Assembly (NCBI GenBank): GCA_013396635.1
Contig: WBMW01004829.1
Coordinates: 1 to 64,000, forward strand
Length of the DNA: 64,000 nucleotides
Direction of reading: 5' to 3'
DNA from: Penelope pileata
Taxonomy: Eukaryota > Chordata > Aves > Galliformes > Cracidae
The notes beneath the pieces were generated by a model. The model worked only from the letters and a program-made list of their open reading frames with translations. It searched no databases and had not been told where the DNA came from. Each line of letters begins with the position of its first letter. Position 1 is the stretch's first letter. Shown piece by piece: positions 23,113 through 33,537 of this stretch. Both the position numbers and the translations under genes were made by a program.

Positions 23113-24940
23113 AAGTAACTGTCCACATATTCACAACTGTATTAACTATTGGCTTCTTTGGTAACTAGCAGAGACAAAATTAAAAATAAATACAGATTGA
23201 GTTTTATATGCTGATTTGTCTAATTCTTTTCTTCCTCCTCTCTCCCCCCAAAAATGATTAATCTACGCTATTTAGAAAATAGTTCATCGATATAAGTATG
23301 TATCATTCTTTCCACAGCTCTTAATCTAGATTAACTAGTCCTAATAGAAACATTCCTTGATGTCCCCCTAAAAGTATTATACAGAGACACATCCATACAA
23401 GGAATGAAACCAATTTCTTTTAAGACTTCTTTTTTTTGTTTGTTTTCACCAGAGAAACCTATCATAGCTTCTTCAGCTACAATAAATGAATACTAATTTC
23501 ATTGTCAGCAGGAATTCTGCCTTTCATTATTTAGATAAATGCACCTTTGTGTTATACATCTAACTCAATGATGTCATGAACCTAAAATGATGAAAAGCTG
23601 GATCTTTTTCAGGCATATGAAAGTATTACCATATAGCAGGCACAAAGCACTTCTACCCCTGGAGTCTCTTAATGGTTTCTAGATGAAATGCGAGCAAATT
23701 GGCCATGAAGAATCTGGGTTAAAAGTCTAGAAATGCATAAACTTGCAAATCAAGACAGCTCTTGTATGTGAGTTAATGGAAAAATGAACAGCCTATTCTA
23801 ATTATCACCTCTCTATTCTAATCCTCTCCGATTTCATCATTTTAATCACTAGCTGTTTAAAAATACATCTTTTGATCATCTAAGCAATGTTTTGCCCTCT
23901 GATTTCACTTTTACCCTCCCTTGCATATAACTTGACTGCAAGTGCAGCTAATTTTGCGTAGATTCTATTCATGTATTAGAACTTTTTGTTTCCTGCTCAG
24001 CACTCATACACAGCTTCTTTTTATCTTCTCTGCACTGACTCTTCAATTTGTCCTCTGCTACAGCCATTTTTTCTTCTAAATCGCAATTCAAATGAGCCTA
24101 ACAGAAGAAGAATAAAAAAGTCAATTCTAATCCACGTAGAGGGTATTATTTGATGAGTCATGTTACTTTTATGTCATGGTCTGTACACTTTTATTCAAGT
24201 CTTGGTTTTAGCTTAAGCCCTATCATCCACAAATAAAACACTGCTGAACTAAACCTGGTGTAATAAAGAGTTATCAAATGCGATGAAACTATTGTATTCC
24301 TCCACAGGACAAGATTTTCCTGCATGCTTTTCCTCATACATTTGTGGGTACTGAGTATCAGTCTTGCTACTGCTCAACTCTTGGTTCATGGAAATTACTT
24401 GACGTAACTCTGACTCTAAAGGTTGAAAATATATTTTGATTTTGGGGCGTAGTGTTTTACTTTTTTTTTTTAGCTTAATTTCTTTGTCAGGTTTTCATTT
24501 GTTTGTTTGTTTTGTTTTGTTTTTTTTATTTAAAGAACAACCTCAAGCATAAAACGTCAAATTACTATGCAAGGCTCACTGACTCCTAAAAAAATCATGA
24601 GCTGCCTTCAGTGGTAAGCACTAGATCAGGATGAAGAATGAATAGAAAGACAGAGAATCTAGGTGTAATCTCTCTTATTTAACAAGAAAATCTCTAACAG
24701 AGACAACTTACTGCTATAAAGATTCTATGTAATGTCATCCCTAAGGCATGATTTAAAAAAGAATTCTTTTTTAATAAGATAGCTTGAAGAGTGAGTCAGT
24801 ATGTTTAAATAAATATTTTACTGTCTTTTAACACAGAAAAAAAAAATCAGGAAAAACAGATCCCTAAAGACGACATAAAAAAATGAGGCCCAGGGCAGGT
24901 AACAGCAACTATTTCATCTAAGACATGACCATCTACCTAC

Positions 24941-25128
24941 CAAATAGAGTCAATGCTCACAAGTGGCAATTCCTTGTGCAAAGCATGAATGACAGAGAGT
25001 TCTTTTTCCTGAGTACAGGATGGAAAAAAACACAAAACATCTGCTGCTACTTTTCGTACTTGTTGCCATTTTATGCAACAGATTTGTCTGGTGGCTTCAG
25101 TGAGAGTCAGAATCCTGTTGTGCAAACA
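24941..25128 (-). other. Candidate exon of unknown gene (188 bp)
   Basis: On the minus strand a pyrimidine-rich tract (TTGTCTTTATTTTTCTGCAG) ends in a good splice acceptor. It is followed by 188 bp open in phase 0, encoding 62 residues including ATRQICCIKWQQVRKVAADV and KELSVIHALHKELPLVSIDS, then a donor-like G|GTAGGT. A stop (TAG) lies inside the donor, as expected if reading stops beyond an exon. The predicted peptide has ordinary protein composition. I do not recognise the protein and see no partner exon with confidence, so this may be chance, or a single exon of a large-intron gene or pseudogene. Confidence 0.3.
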
Positions 25129-26019
25129 CTGCAGAAAAATAAAGACAAAAAGGTTTATTTTCACAAATTCTTCATAGCAATGTGTATGTTTTACCCTACT
25201 CCACCTCTTCTAAGCATATAAAACTAATGAATATCTCAACATTTCAAAGACCAAGGAACCTTATTGTGGCTATAGTGTCAACAAAGTAGAAATAAAGCAT
25301 GTAATGGTAAAAAAGTATGATCTCCATCAAAATAACATTTCATCTTTCGGAGACAGGGTATCAACTTCCCTTGTTATTCAAACCCATACTGTAAGGAAGT
25401 GTGCATGTGTGCATTTCTGAATCAGCTTATGCTCTTGCATTCTATTTAAATCAATGCTTGTTCAGAAGGACAAAATTTAGCTATTTGTTTTGTAATTAAT
25501 AAAAGCTCCTTTGAAGCCTTTGAAAATTTTGTATTTTGTTTGCAAATTATTATTTCTGGAAAGGTGTTTCAAATGTAGTTCTTCAGTATTTTATTATGAT
25601 CTTGTTTAATATCTGAATTATTCCAAAACAAATGTCTTGCTGAGAAAAATATCTTTTCAGACAGTTTATCAAGAATTAGGCCTGCACTTCTAATCAGTGT
25701 TTCTCAACTTTGTTTACCAGGAGGACAGATTATTTGCTTTTAATAGTTTCTTGTGATTGTTATTTAATTGTTTGCTTGTTTGTTTATTTTGACACAATTC
25801 CCCCAGCCTGAGCCCCCGTTTGGTAAAGATGTAGTTGGCATCATGCTCAGTGAGGTTATTGGAATAGTCCAGTTATATGAGGAATAGTCCAGTTACATGG
25901 GGGTTGCTAAAATTATTAGTAGGATTTTAAAAAAGGGGAGAAATTTTTTCCTTTATTCAAGAGAATGAAAGCTGCTAGAGTGCTAGGGTTTTGGTTGGAT
26001 AAGATTAAGATACTTTACC

Positions 26020-26362
26020 TGTTATCGCCTTTCAGAATCTAAAGGAGGGCTCTAAGAAGGTGACAGACACTTTAGCAGGGTCTATGGTGATAGGACAAGG
26101 AAAAATTATTTCAAACTAAAAGAGAGGAGATTTAGGTTGGATTTAAAGAAAAAGTTTTTTACAGAAAGGGTGATGAGGCAATGGGACATGTTGCCCAGAG
26201 ATGTGGTGGGAGCACCATCCCTGGAGATATTCAAAGTCAGGCTGGACTGGGCTCTGATCAATCTGATCTAGCTGTAGGTGTCCCTGTATATTGCAGGGGA
26301 GTTGGGCTTGATGACATTTAAAGGTCCCTTCCAACTCTAAGGATTCTATGATTCTGTGCAAA
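26020..26362 (+). mobile_element. CR1 LINE 3' end, plus strand
   Basis: The terminal ~340 bp of CR1: the remnant of the C-terminal RT domain (GATTTAGGTTGGATTTAAAG region), GTTGCCCAGAGATGTGGTGG, the GGGCTTGATGACATTTAAAG block, and the tail GATTCTATGATTCTG at about 26342-26356. Strongly 5'-truncated. Confidence 0.88.
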
Positions 26363-29289
26363 AATCCTGTTTTGGAATGTAATTAAAAATGTATTAATGT
26401 TTATATACTATACATGGGCGAAGAAGAAGCAGTCACTTTATCTCTTTCATGCAGTTATTAGAAAAAGCACAGAACATGGTACCACTTTTACTGTGACAAA
26501 TTGGTTCTAGCTATGTTCCATCAGCTGCTTAGCTAAGTCAGGCTATTAATAGATGGAAAGAAAAATGAAAAAGATTGAAGACAGGTGAGAGGAAAAAGAC
26601 AGCAATAGAAATAGACACAGCAGGAAGAGTAGAAATCTTATGTTCGCATTTCAGGAAGATCTTCAGATGTAACTACTAAGATGATGATGGCTAGTCCTTT
26701 CTTTCCTTCCCTTATTTAGTCTACTGAAGACATCTTAGAAGATCAAAATAAAGACCCAGGCATTAAAAAAGAAAATCTGATTTTCAGCATCCTGAGGCAT
26801 CTTTTAAAGCAGGGCTTTAATATACATACTCTCACCAAAAACTTGTTCAGGTTAACGAGTTTAAGTGACATTCTAACTTTGATTGTTATCATCTGGCAGG
26901 ATACTTGCAACTTATATATGAAACAGAAATTGATTTGATAGCTAAATATTTACAATAGAAGTTAGGAGTTATTTGCTGTAAAAAAAAATAATAAACTCGA
27001 GTGTTCTTTTCATCAAAGCACATTCACTTGAAAATTGTTATCTGAGAGAGATGAAATGTCCTATCAGACTGGACTCACTTGGGAAGCACACAAAAATGGA
27101 AGTGCTAATAAATTTTTGGTTAACTAAAAATGAGAAAAAAAATCTGGGCCGCTGTAAGCCAGACACCATTTTCAAATGATAGAGTTCTTTAGCTCTAGAA
27201 CATTTCAGAAATGGAGGACCACAAATTATTTTTAAATCATTTCATGGGAAATGGGACAGAATTTAAATTCAGACTTTTTTTTTTTTTTTAAACTATTAGT
27301 TGCGGGGGATACTTTTTGTATGGGTGCTTTGACTCCATTTAAGACTGTGATTTAAAAATATTTCAATAATTTTAGAATGAAACTATGTATCTGAGACCTC
27401 TGTGTTGTCTAGCTAAATGTAGAAAAAAATCCACACATCCCTTGACAAATGAATGTACAGCGTTATTATTCAATGGATACCTATCCGAAAGTAAATTGAA
27501 AAAAGATAGTTCTACTTCCTTAAGAAAAAGCAAAATGTGTAAAACTAGGATATGGTGTAAGGAACAAATAACCTTTTTATTTTCTTAGCTTTAGTAGGTT
27601 ACCATAGCACAATTCATGAAATTATAATCATTCAGATGAAATGTTCTTCATCATACTTCCATGCTTCTTTCTCCTTCTGCTGCTAAAGAAAGAATAATGT
27701 TTGAAGAGAAATGTTTCCAGAGAAATAATCAGTATATAATCCATTTTTACACTAAACTTCTGTGGATGTGCCATTATTTTTACTCAAGTATAAAGATAAT
27801 TATATTTGGGCCAAAATGTTAAAAATAAATTGAATGAAATCAAGAAAGAAGATGTGACAAATTCAGATATTATTTATTATCACTTTTAATTTGACACATA
27901 TCACTCCAAGATAAAATACTTCACCATCTTCTCTTAAGACTTCAGTGAAAGTTTATTCAAGAGATAATAAAGGTATTTTAACAATTTCTTTTTCACAGAA
28001 CAACCTCATACCTATTTATTCCTCATCATCCACTTTTTATTCTAGCTTCCTGAGAAGTGAAGGGAAGAAAAGAGTTTGGGAGGGAAAAGCATTCTCTCTG
28101 GAATTTGGAATCCAATCCTTTTTACTTAAAAGATCCTTGAGATTTCATAATAATTCCACTCATTATTTGCTAAGATCTTTCCTGGTATAAAATAAAAATA
28201 CTTTTTTGCTTGTTTTTTGTTAGCTCAATGAACCAATTTTACTCCCAGAGGAATTTTATTTCTTGATTTATAGTTTTCAGTTTTATTATTTCAGAGAATC
28301 CTAAAGCAATCCACAGACCAAACACATATAAATTGCATCTCTTCCACTGAAGTGTAACCACTTGGAATGTGATGATTTATGGTAATGTAGTAGAAGACAA
28401 GAAGATTGAAACTGTCTAACGAATTGGAGAATAAATTGATTTGCCCAAAATATAATTTAGCAAGACATTGCAATTAACAACTCTATGCTTGTTAGAAGTG
28501 TCACAAGAGCCTTGATTACTATAGCTGGTGAGAACATTAATTTTGCACTTTATGTGATAGATGGAAGCACTGATTCTTATTTTTCTCTGAAGAGATTATT
28601 TTTCTAAGCTATAACTGCACAATTAATTAATCAAATTTATCATTCATTCCAATCTTTTAGAGATGACACGTGGAATCAATTTAAACAAACAAATAAACAA
28701 ACAAAAGGAAACAACAACAACAAAAGAAACAAAAAACCGCATTTCCACCATCAACAACCAAAAAAAATCAATTTTATCATGCCCTTAAAATTATTTTCAT
28801 CCTGTTCAGACCTACAAACTTTACTATGCGCTAAGTATATTTTTACAGTTGTTTAAACATAGAAGCATTAGAAGGAAATCTAAAGTTGTTCTGGATGTCC
28901 CTTTTATACATTTATCTGTGATAATGTTAATTTATGTGGGTTTTCTGTTGTATTTAGCCTAGAATCTGGACAGTCAATTTTTGTAACATTTGTTTTCCAG
29001 AATACTTATAGTATATTTAAAATAATTTTAAACTAAATGTTACTAGTTGAAATGCAATAAGATGAAGCCCAAACTGAGCAAAAAGTTTGCGTAGCCAAAT
29101 AAGTTTTACTGCCGTGAGACACGAGCTGTTCTGCTAAACGGGACAGATTTAGCAAGAATGTCCTTGTTTTGTCTGGGATCACTTTCTTCCTAGTGCTTGG
29201 TGTGATGTTGTGTTTTGGATTTAGGATGAGAATAATGTTGACAACATACCGATGATTCAAATGTTGCAGAGCAGTGCTTACACAGAGCC
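26363..29289. other. AT-rich non-coding DNA
   Basis: No gene or known element recognised. An A/CAAA-rich low-complexity tract lies at 28681-28737. Confidence 0.55.
28681..28737. repeat. A-rich (CAAA)n/(CAA)n low-complexity tract
   Basis: Interrupted CAAA and CAA units with no stable period. Confidence 0.7.
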
Positions 29290-29457
29290 AAGGGTTTGAA
29301 GGGACTCCTGTCCCTGGAGACATTCAAGGTCAGGCTGGACCAAGTTCTGAGCAATCTGATCAAGCTGTAGATGTCCCTGTATATTGCAGGGGAGTTGGAC
29401 TAGATGACTTTTTAAGGTCCCTTTCAGCTCTAAGGATTCTGTGATTCTACGATTCTA
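29290..29457 (+). mobile_element. CR1 LINE 3' tail, plus strand
   Basis: The last ~165 bp of a CR1, from CCCTGGAGACATTCAAGGTC to the tail GATTCTGTGATTCTACGATT. It is joined on the right to a plus-strand LTR fragment. Confidence 0.85.
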
Positions 29458-29736
29458 TTGAGTTTCACCTTCTTGTACTGATGTGCCAGAGAGGAGGTTG
29501 GGAGTGCACAAGGAGCTGCGAAGGTACACAGCCCAGACAGCTGATCTAAACTAGCATTGTGAATCTCTTGTTTTGTATATATTTTTTATCAGTATTATTT
29601 TTATTTTCCCTTCCTTTTCTATCCTATTATACTGCGTTCATCTCAAACCATGAGTTTTAACTTTTTTCCTATTCTCTCCCCAGTCCCACTGGGGAGAAAG
29701 TGAGCAAATGGCTTTGTGGTGATGAGCTGCTGTTGT
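29458..29736 (+). mobile_element. Partial ERVL-type LTR, plus strand
   Basis: A decayed, internally deleted LTR in the opposite orientation to its neighbour at 29737. Recognisable blocks are GACAGCTGATCTAAACTAG (about 29536-29554), the directly joined CATTGTGAATCTCTTGTTTT (internal deletion), TATTTTTATTTTCCCTTCC, and the 3' end with ATTCTCTCCCCAGTCCCACT and GGGGAGAAAGTGAGCAAATG. These match, in order, the sense strand of the minus-strand LTRs at 19760 and 59861. It lacks the 5' end. Confidence 0.7.
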
Positions 29737-30049
29737 TGTTTAACTTGGCAGCAGCTGAACACCACACAGTCTTTTGTTCACTCCTGCTCCTCCCAGCTGG
29801 GATGAGGGAGGGAATCATTAAAAAAAAGTAGAACTTGTGGGTTGTTATAGACAGTATTTACTAAGACAGAAAAGAAAAATAGAATAAAAATAACAGTAAT
29901 GATAATTAAATACAAAACAAGTGATGCACAAAGCAATTGCTCACCACACACTGACCGATGCCCAGCCAGTCCCCAAGCAGCAGTCCCTCCCTAGCTAACT
30001 CCCCTCAGTTTTATAGTTCACATGATGTCGTTGATATGGAACAAACATC
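29737..30049 (-). mobile_element. ERVL-type LTR, minus strand, left part (split by CR1)
   Basis: The left portion (sense 3' half) of an LTR of the 19760/59861 family: CTCCTCCCAGCTGGGATGAG, ACAGTAATGATAATTAAATA, CAAAACAAGTGATGCACAAA, CACATGATGTCGTTGATATG. It stops near 30049, where a CR1 begins, and resumes at 31542. The start at 29737 is approximate because of a TGTTGTTGTT run. Possible degraded target duplication GTTGT (29732-29736) and GTTGC (31778-31782). Confidence 0.8.
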
Positions 30050-31541
30050 CATTGGTTGCTGAACCAATGTTCAGCAGTGTTCAAAGATGACAGATACTCT
30101 GTCATCCTTGAAAGGTCTTAGAGAATGGGAGAGGTGCCTGGAGACTGGAGGACAGCCAATGTCACTCCGGTCTCCAAAAAGGGCAAGAAAGAGGATCCAG
30201 AAAACTATAGACCAGTCAGCCTCACCTCCGTCCCTGGAAAGGTGGTGGAATAGCTTGTTCTGGATGCCATCTCTAAGCAATTGGAAGAGAAGAAGGTTAT
30301 CAGGAGTAGTCAGCATGGATTCATCAAGGCAAAATCATGTTCAACCAACTTGGCAGCCCTCTATGATGTCATCACTGGCTGGGTAGATGGGGGGAGAGCA
30401 GTGGATGTTGTCTACTTTAGTTCAGAAAGACTTTTGATACTGTCTCACACAACATCCTGATAATGAAGCTGAGTAAGTGTGGGATAGATGAGTAGATGGT
30501 GAGGTGATTTGAGAACCGGCTGACTAGCAGAGCTCAGAGGGTTGTGATCAGCAGCACTGAGTCCAGTTGGAGACCTGTAACTAACGATGTTCCCCAGGGG
30601 TCAGTGCTGGGTCCAATCTTGTTCAACATCTTCATCAATGACCTGGGTGAAGAGATAGTGTCCACCCTCAACAAATTTGCTGATGATACAAAGCTTGGAG
30701 GAGTGACTGACATGCCAGAAGGCTGTACTGCCGTTCAGCAAGACCTGGACAGACTAGAGAGCTGGGCAGGAAGAAAACACATGAGGTTTAGCAAAAGCAA
30801 GTGTAGAGTCTTGCACCTGAGGGGGAATAACCGCATGCATCAATACAGGTTGGGGGATGACCTGCTGCAGAGGAGCTCTGTGGAGAAGAACCTGGTTATT
30901 CTGGTGGACAATAGGTTGGCCATGAGCCAGCAGTGTGCCCTGGTGACCAAGAAGGCCAATGGTATCCTGGGTGCATCAAAAACATGGCCAGCAGGTCGAG
31001 GGAGGTGATCCTCCCCCTCTGCTCTGTCCTGGTCAGGCCTCACCTGGAGTACTGTGTCCAGTGCTGGGCTACTCAGTACAAAAAATACAGGGATCTCCTG
31101 GAAAGAGTCCAGCGGAGGGCCACAAAGATGATAAAGCTCCTGGAGCATCTCCCTTATGAGGAGAGGCTGAGTGGTCTGGGTCTGTTCAGCCTGGAGAAAA
31201 GAAGACGGAGAGGGGATCATATCAATGTCTATAAATATCTAAGGTGTGGAAGGCAAAGGGATGAGGCCAGACTCTTTTCACAGGACAAGGAGAAATGGCC
31301 ACAAACTGGAACATAGAAAGTTCTGCACAAATATGCACAACAGCTTCTTCATGGTGAGGGTGACGGAGCACTGGAACAGGCTTCCCAGGAATGCTGTAGA
31401 GTCTTCTTCTCTGAAGATATTCAAGACCGATCTGGATGCCTACCTGTGCAACCTGCTGTAGGGAATCTGCTTTGGCAGGGAGTTGGGCTTGATGATCTCT
31501 AGAGGTCCTTTCCAACCCCTACAATGCTGTGATTCTGTGAT
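30050..31541 (+). mobile_element. CR1 LINE inserted in an LTR, plus strand
   Basis: A 1.5-kb CR1 copy interrupting the minus-strand LTR. Clear CR1 sequence starts by about 30090 (the RT region before NYRPVSL) and ends with the tail GATTCTGTGAT at 31531-31541. After it the LTR resumes with CCCTTTAGCCGATTAGGTCA. Because the CR1 lies inside the LTR, it inserted after the LTR did. Confidence 0.88.
30090..31460 (+). pseudogene. CR1 reverse transcriptase remnant
   Basis: Broken RT frames. Near 30200 is YRPVSLTSVPGK, followed by a stop at the next helix. From 30544 a 154-codon frame holds VPQGSVLGPILFNIFINDL and the catalytic block LNKFADDTKLGG, then the C-terminal domain to GILGASKTW. The frame shifts near 30970 and continues as SREVILPLCSVLVRPHLEYC in another frame (30933-31316), then in a third (31246-31461) ending KTDLDAYLCNLL. 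The catalytic ADD is present, but the frame is interrupted several times and the endonuclease is absent. Confidence 0.88.
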
Positions 31542-31777
31542 CCCTTTAGCCGATTAGGTCAGCTGCCCTGGTCCTGGCCCCTCCCAGCTCCTTGCGCGCC
31601 TCCAGCCCCTTGCTGGCAGGACAGTACCAGAAGCTGAGAAACTAAGGCATCCTTGGCTCCCTACAGCACTATCCAGCAAGAAGTATAAACATCAGTACTT
31701 ATCAGTTTTGTTTTCCACCTAGAACTAAAAGATCCTCATACCAGACACTGTGAGAAAGACAGCTAGAAACTGAGACA
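31542..31777 (-). mobile_element. ERVL-type LTR, minus strand, right part (split by CR1)
   Basis: The sense 5' half of the LTR begun at 29737: GATTAGGTCAGCTGCCCTGG, CCTTGGCTCCCTACAGCACT, TATCAGTTTTGTTTTCCACC and the end AGCTAGAAACTGAGACA. The order matches 60170-60381. Confidence 0.82.
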
Positions 31778-32635
31778 GTTGCACGCTGAGTTAAACCACA
31801 ACAAAGGACATAGTGTTTCCACAGACCTCCATTAAGTTCACATCTGACAAGACTATATATTTTTGTCTGAGAATAACTGGAAAAAATACTTTTCTTGTAA
31901 CAACTTTGATAAATACATTTATCTGAGAATAGAAGAATGAATGGGTCTGACATGGAACAATAGAGCTAGGACTGCTTTCTAGATATTGCTTTGCCTTTTT
32001 GCAGGCAATTGCAACATTACAACTTCCAATAATGTTGATGTCAACTTGTGAGATACCTGGAGGAATATCAGGTTGGGTCATCGTTTGTGTAATTGCCATT
32101 AAGAACAAACTCAAGGGCTTGAAATATTGTTTCTACTATTGTGAATTGTAAATATAAGACACACAATAATTTCATTTTATTTTTAAATGGGCTTTGTGAG
32201 ATTCTCCTTTGAGTTCAAATAACAGAAATAGCATTTTACTCTCTAAGATCTGAATTTCTAACTTGAAGAAAACTGTCAAACTTGCATTTATGGAAAATAT
32301 CTATGCTAACAGCCTTTCCCTGATTGTTTTAACCTTAATTATTCTTGTGTAGCTTTTTTATATACTTGGAAAGTAGAAAGGGTGAGTTGCAAACACTTTG
32401 TTACACCTAATTTTGTCCATGAATTTGGCTTTGCTGAAAAGAGAAATGTTGAGGGAAACATTAATTTCACAATGAGACTGGGCTAAAAAGAGATTGTGCT
32501 GAAACATGTCTTCAAAATATATGAATTAGGATGAATATTTCCTTCAGGCAAGCAAAACAAAACAAAACAAAACAAAGCTGGTGTTATCAGCAATATAGCA
32601 ACCCACTCTTCGGTTCACCCAGAGAACAATAACAA
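31778..32635. other. AT-rich non-coding DNA
   Basis: No gene recognised. A (CAAAA)n run lies at 32553-32576, about 60 bp left of the duplicated segment. Confidence 0.55.
32553..32576. repeat. (CAAAA)n microsatellite
   Basis: Four to five perfect pentanucleotide units. Confidence 0.85.
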
Positions 32636-33537
32636 ATTACTCGAAAAAATCTAGATTTTAATGGTAAGTTGCTTTTTCACTTTTTCATGTTAAGTTGCAA
32701 TGTAAATTCATAAAGCTGTGAGAGACTTTGTGGGCAGATTATTTTTCTAGCACTGTAGAATTTGGTGTTTAGAAAATACGATCTTGAGAATTAATGAACA
32801 ACACTGAAAAAGGAGTGAAATAAGTGAATTATGAGGATCTTAATCAACGTGTATTCATTACAAGTTTATGAAATCTCTTCCTGTTTCTTCCCTTTTGTTA
32901 CTTCTCTGTGTGATTCAAACAGATCTAATACATAGGTTATATCATGGAATAGGATCAGGAATGTGTTCTTTGAAGTCATTAAGCCCAATTCCCATCAATT
33001 CTTTATTTCTGCTTGTTCTGGTTTCAGCAGGCAGGCCTGGAAACCCCACACAGCCTTTCGCTCACCCCCCCCCTCCTCCCAGGTGGGATGGGGGAGAGAA
33101 TCGAGAAATGAGGTAGAACTCGGGGGTTGACATAAAAACTATTTACTAACAGAAAGAGGAAAATAGAATAAAATAACAGTAATGATAATTATATACAAAA
33201 TAAGTGATTGTACAAAGCAATCGCTCACCGACCGCGACCGATGCTCAGCCAATCCCCAAGCAAACGGGCCCTCCCCGCTCACTTCCCTTCCTTATATTAC
33301 ATGATGTCATATGGTATGGAATATCCCTTTTGGTCAGTTTGGGTCAGCTGCCCCATTCTTGTCCCCTCCTAGCTCCCTGCGGCCCCCCCCAGCCTCTTTA
33401 CTCTCCTGGCAGAGACATACAAATGTCCTTGGTTCTGTTCAGCACTGCCGGTTGTTATCAGCCATGTTTTCTTTCTAGAACCAAAACACAGCTTTGTAGC
33501 AGACACTGAGAGAAAGTTTCAGTTAGAAACTAAGACA
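32636..33537. repeat. 900-bp duplicated segment, copy 2 (flank plus LTR)
   Basis: Direct duplicate of 19382-20281. Homology begins at ATTACTCGAAAAAATCTAG and ends exactly at the LTR terminus (33537). Beyond this the two loci are unrelated: TAGTAGGTTATT here, CTGCTTTTGG there. The flank portion is almost identical to copy 1, while the LTR portion is more diverged and keeps CpG sites lost in copy 1 (for example near 33229-33241). Confidence 0.9.
33014..33537 (-). mobile_element. ERVL-type LTR inside duplicated segment, minus strand
   Basis: Same LTR family and orientation as 19760-20281, with TG...CA ends. The left flank CTGCT (33009-33013) is that of copy 1, but the right flank is TAGTA, so it has no matching target duplication here. 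This fits the left flank having been copied in from the other locus. Confidence 0.85.

Larger units (their letters stand above)
22537..26019. other. AT-rich non-coding DNA with one exon-like segment
   Basis: No known repeat recognised. It holds a 160-codon ATG-started minus-strand frame (22630-23112) of unknown meaning, an exon-like open segment at 24941-25128 (minus), a T/TTTG-rich tract near 24488-24530, and a 21-bp tandem duplication near 25860-25901 (units GGAATAGTCCAGTTA). Confidence 0.5.
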
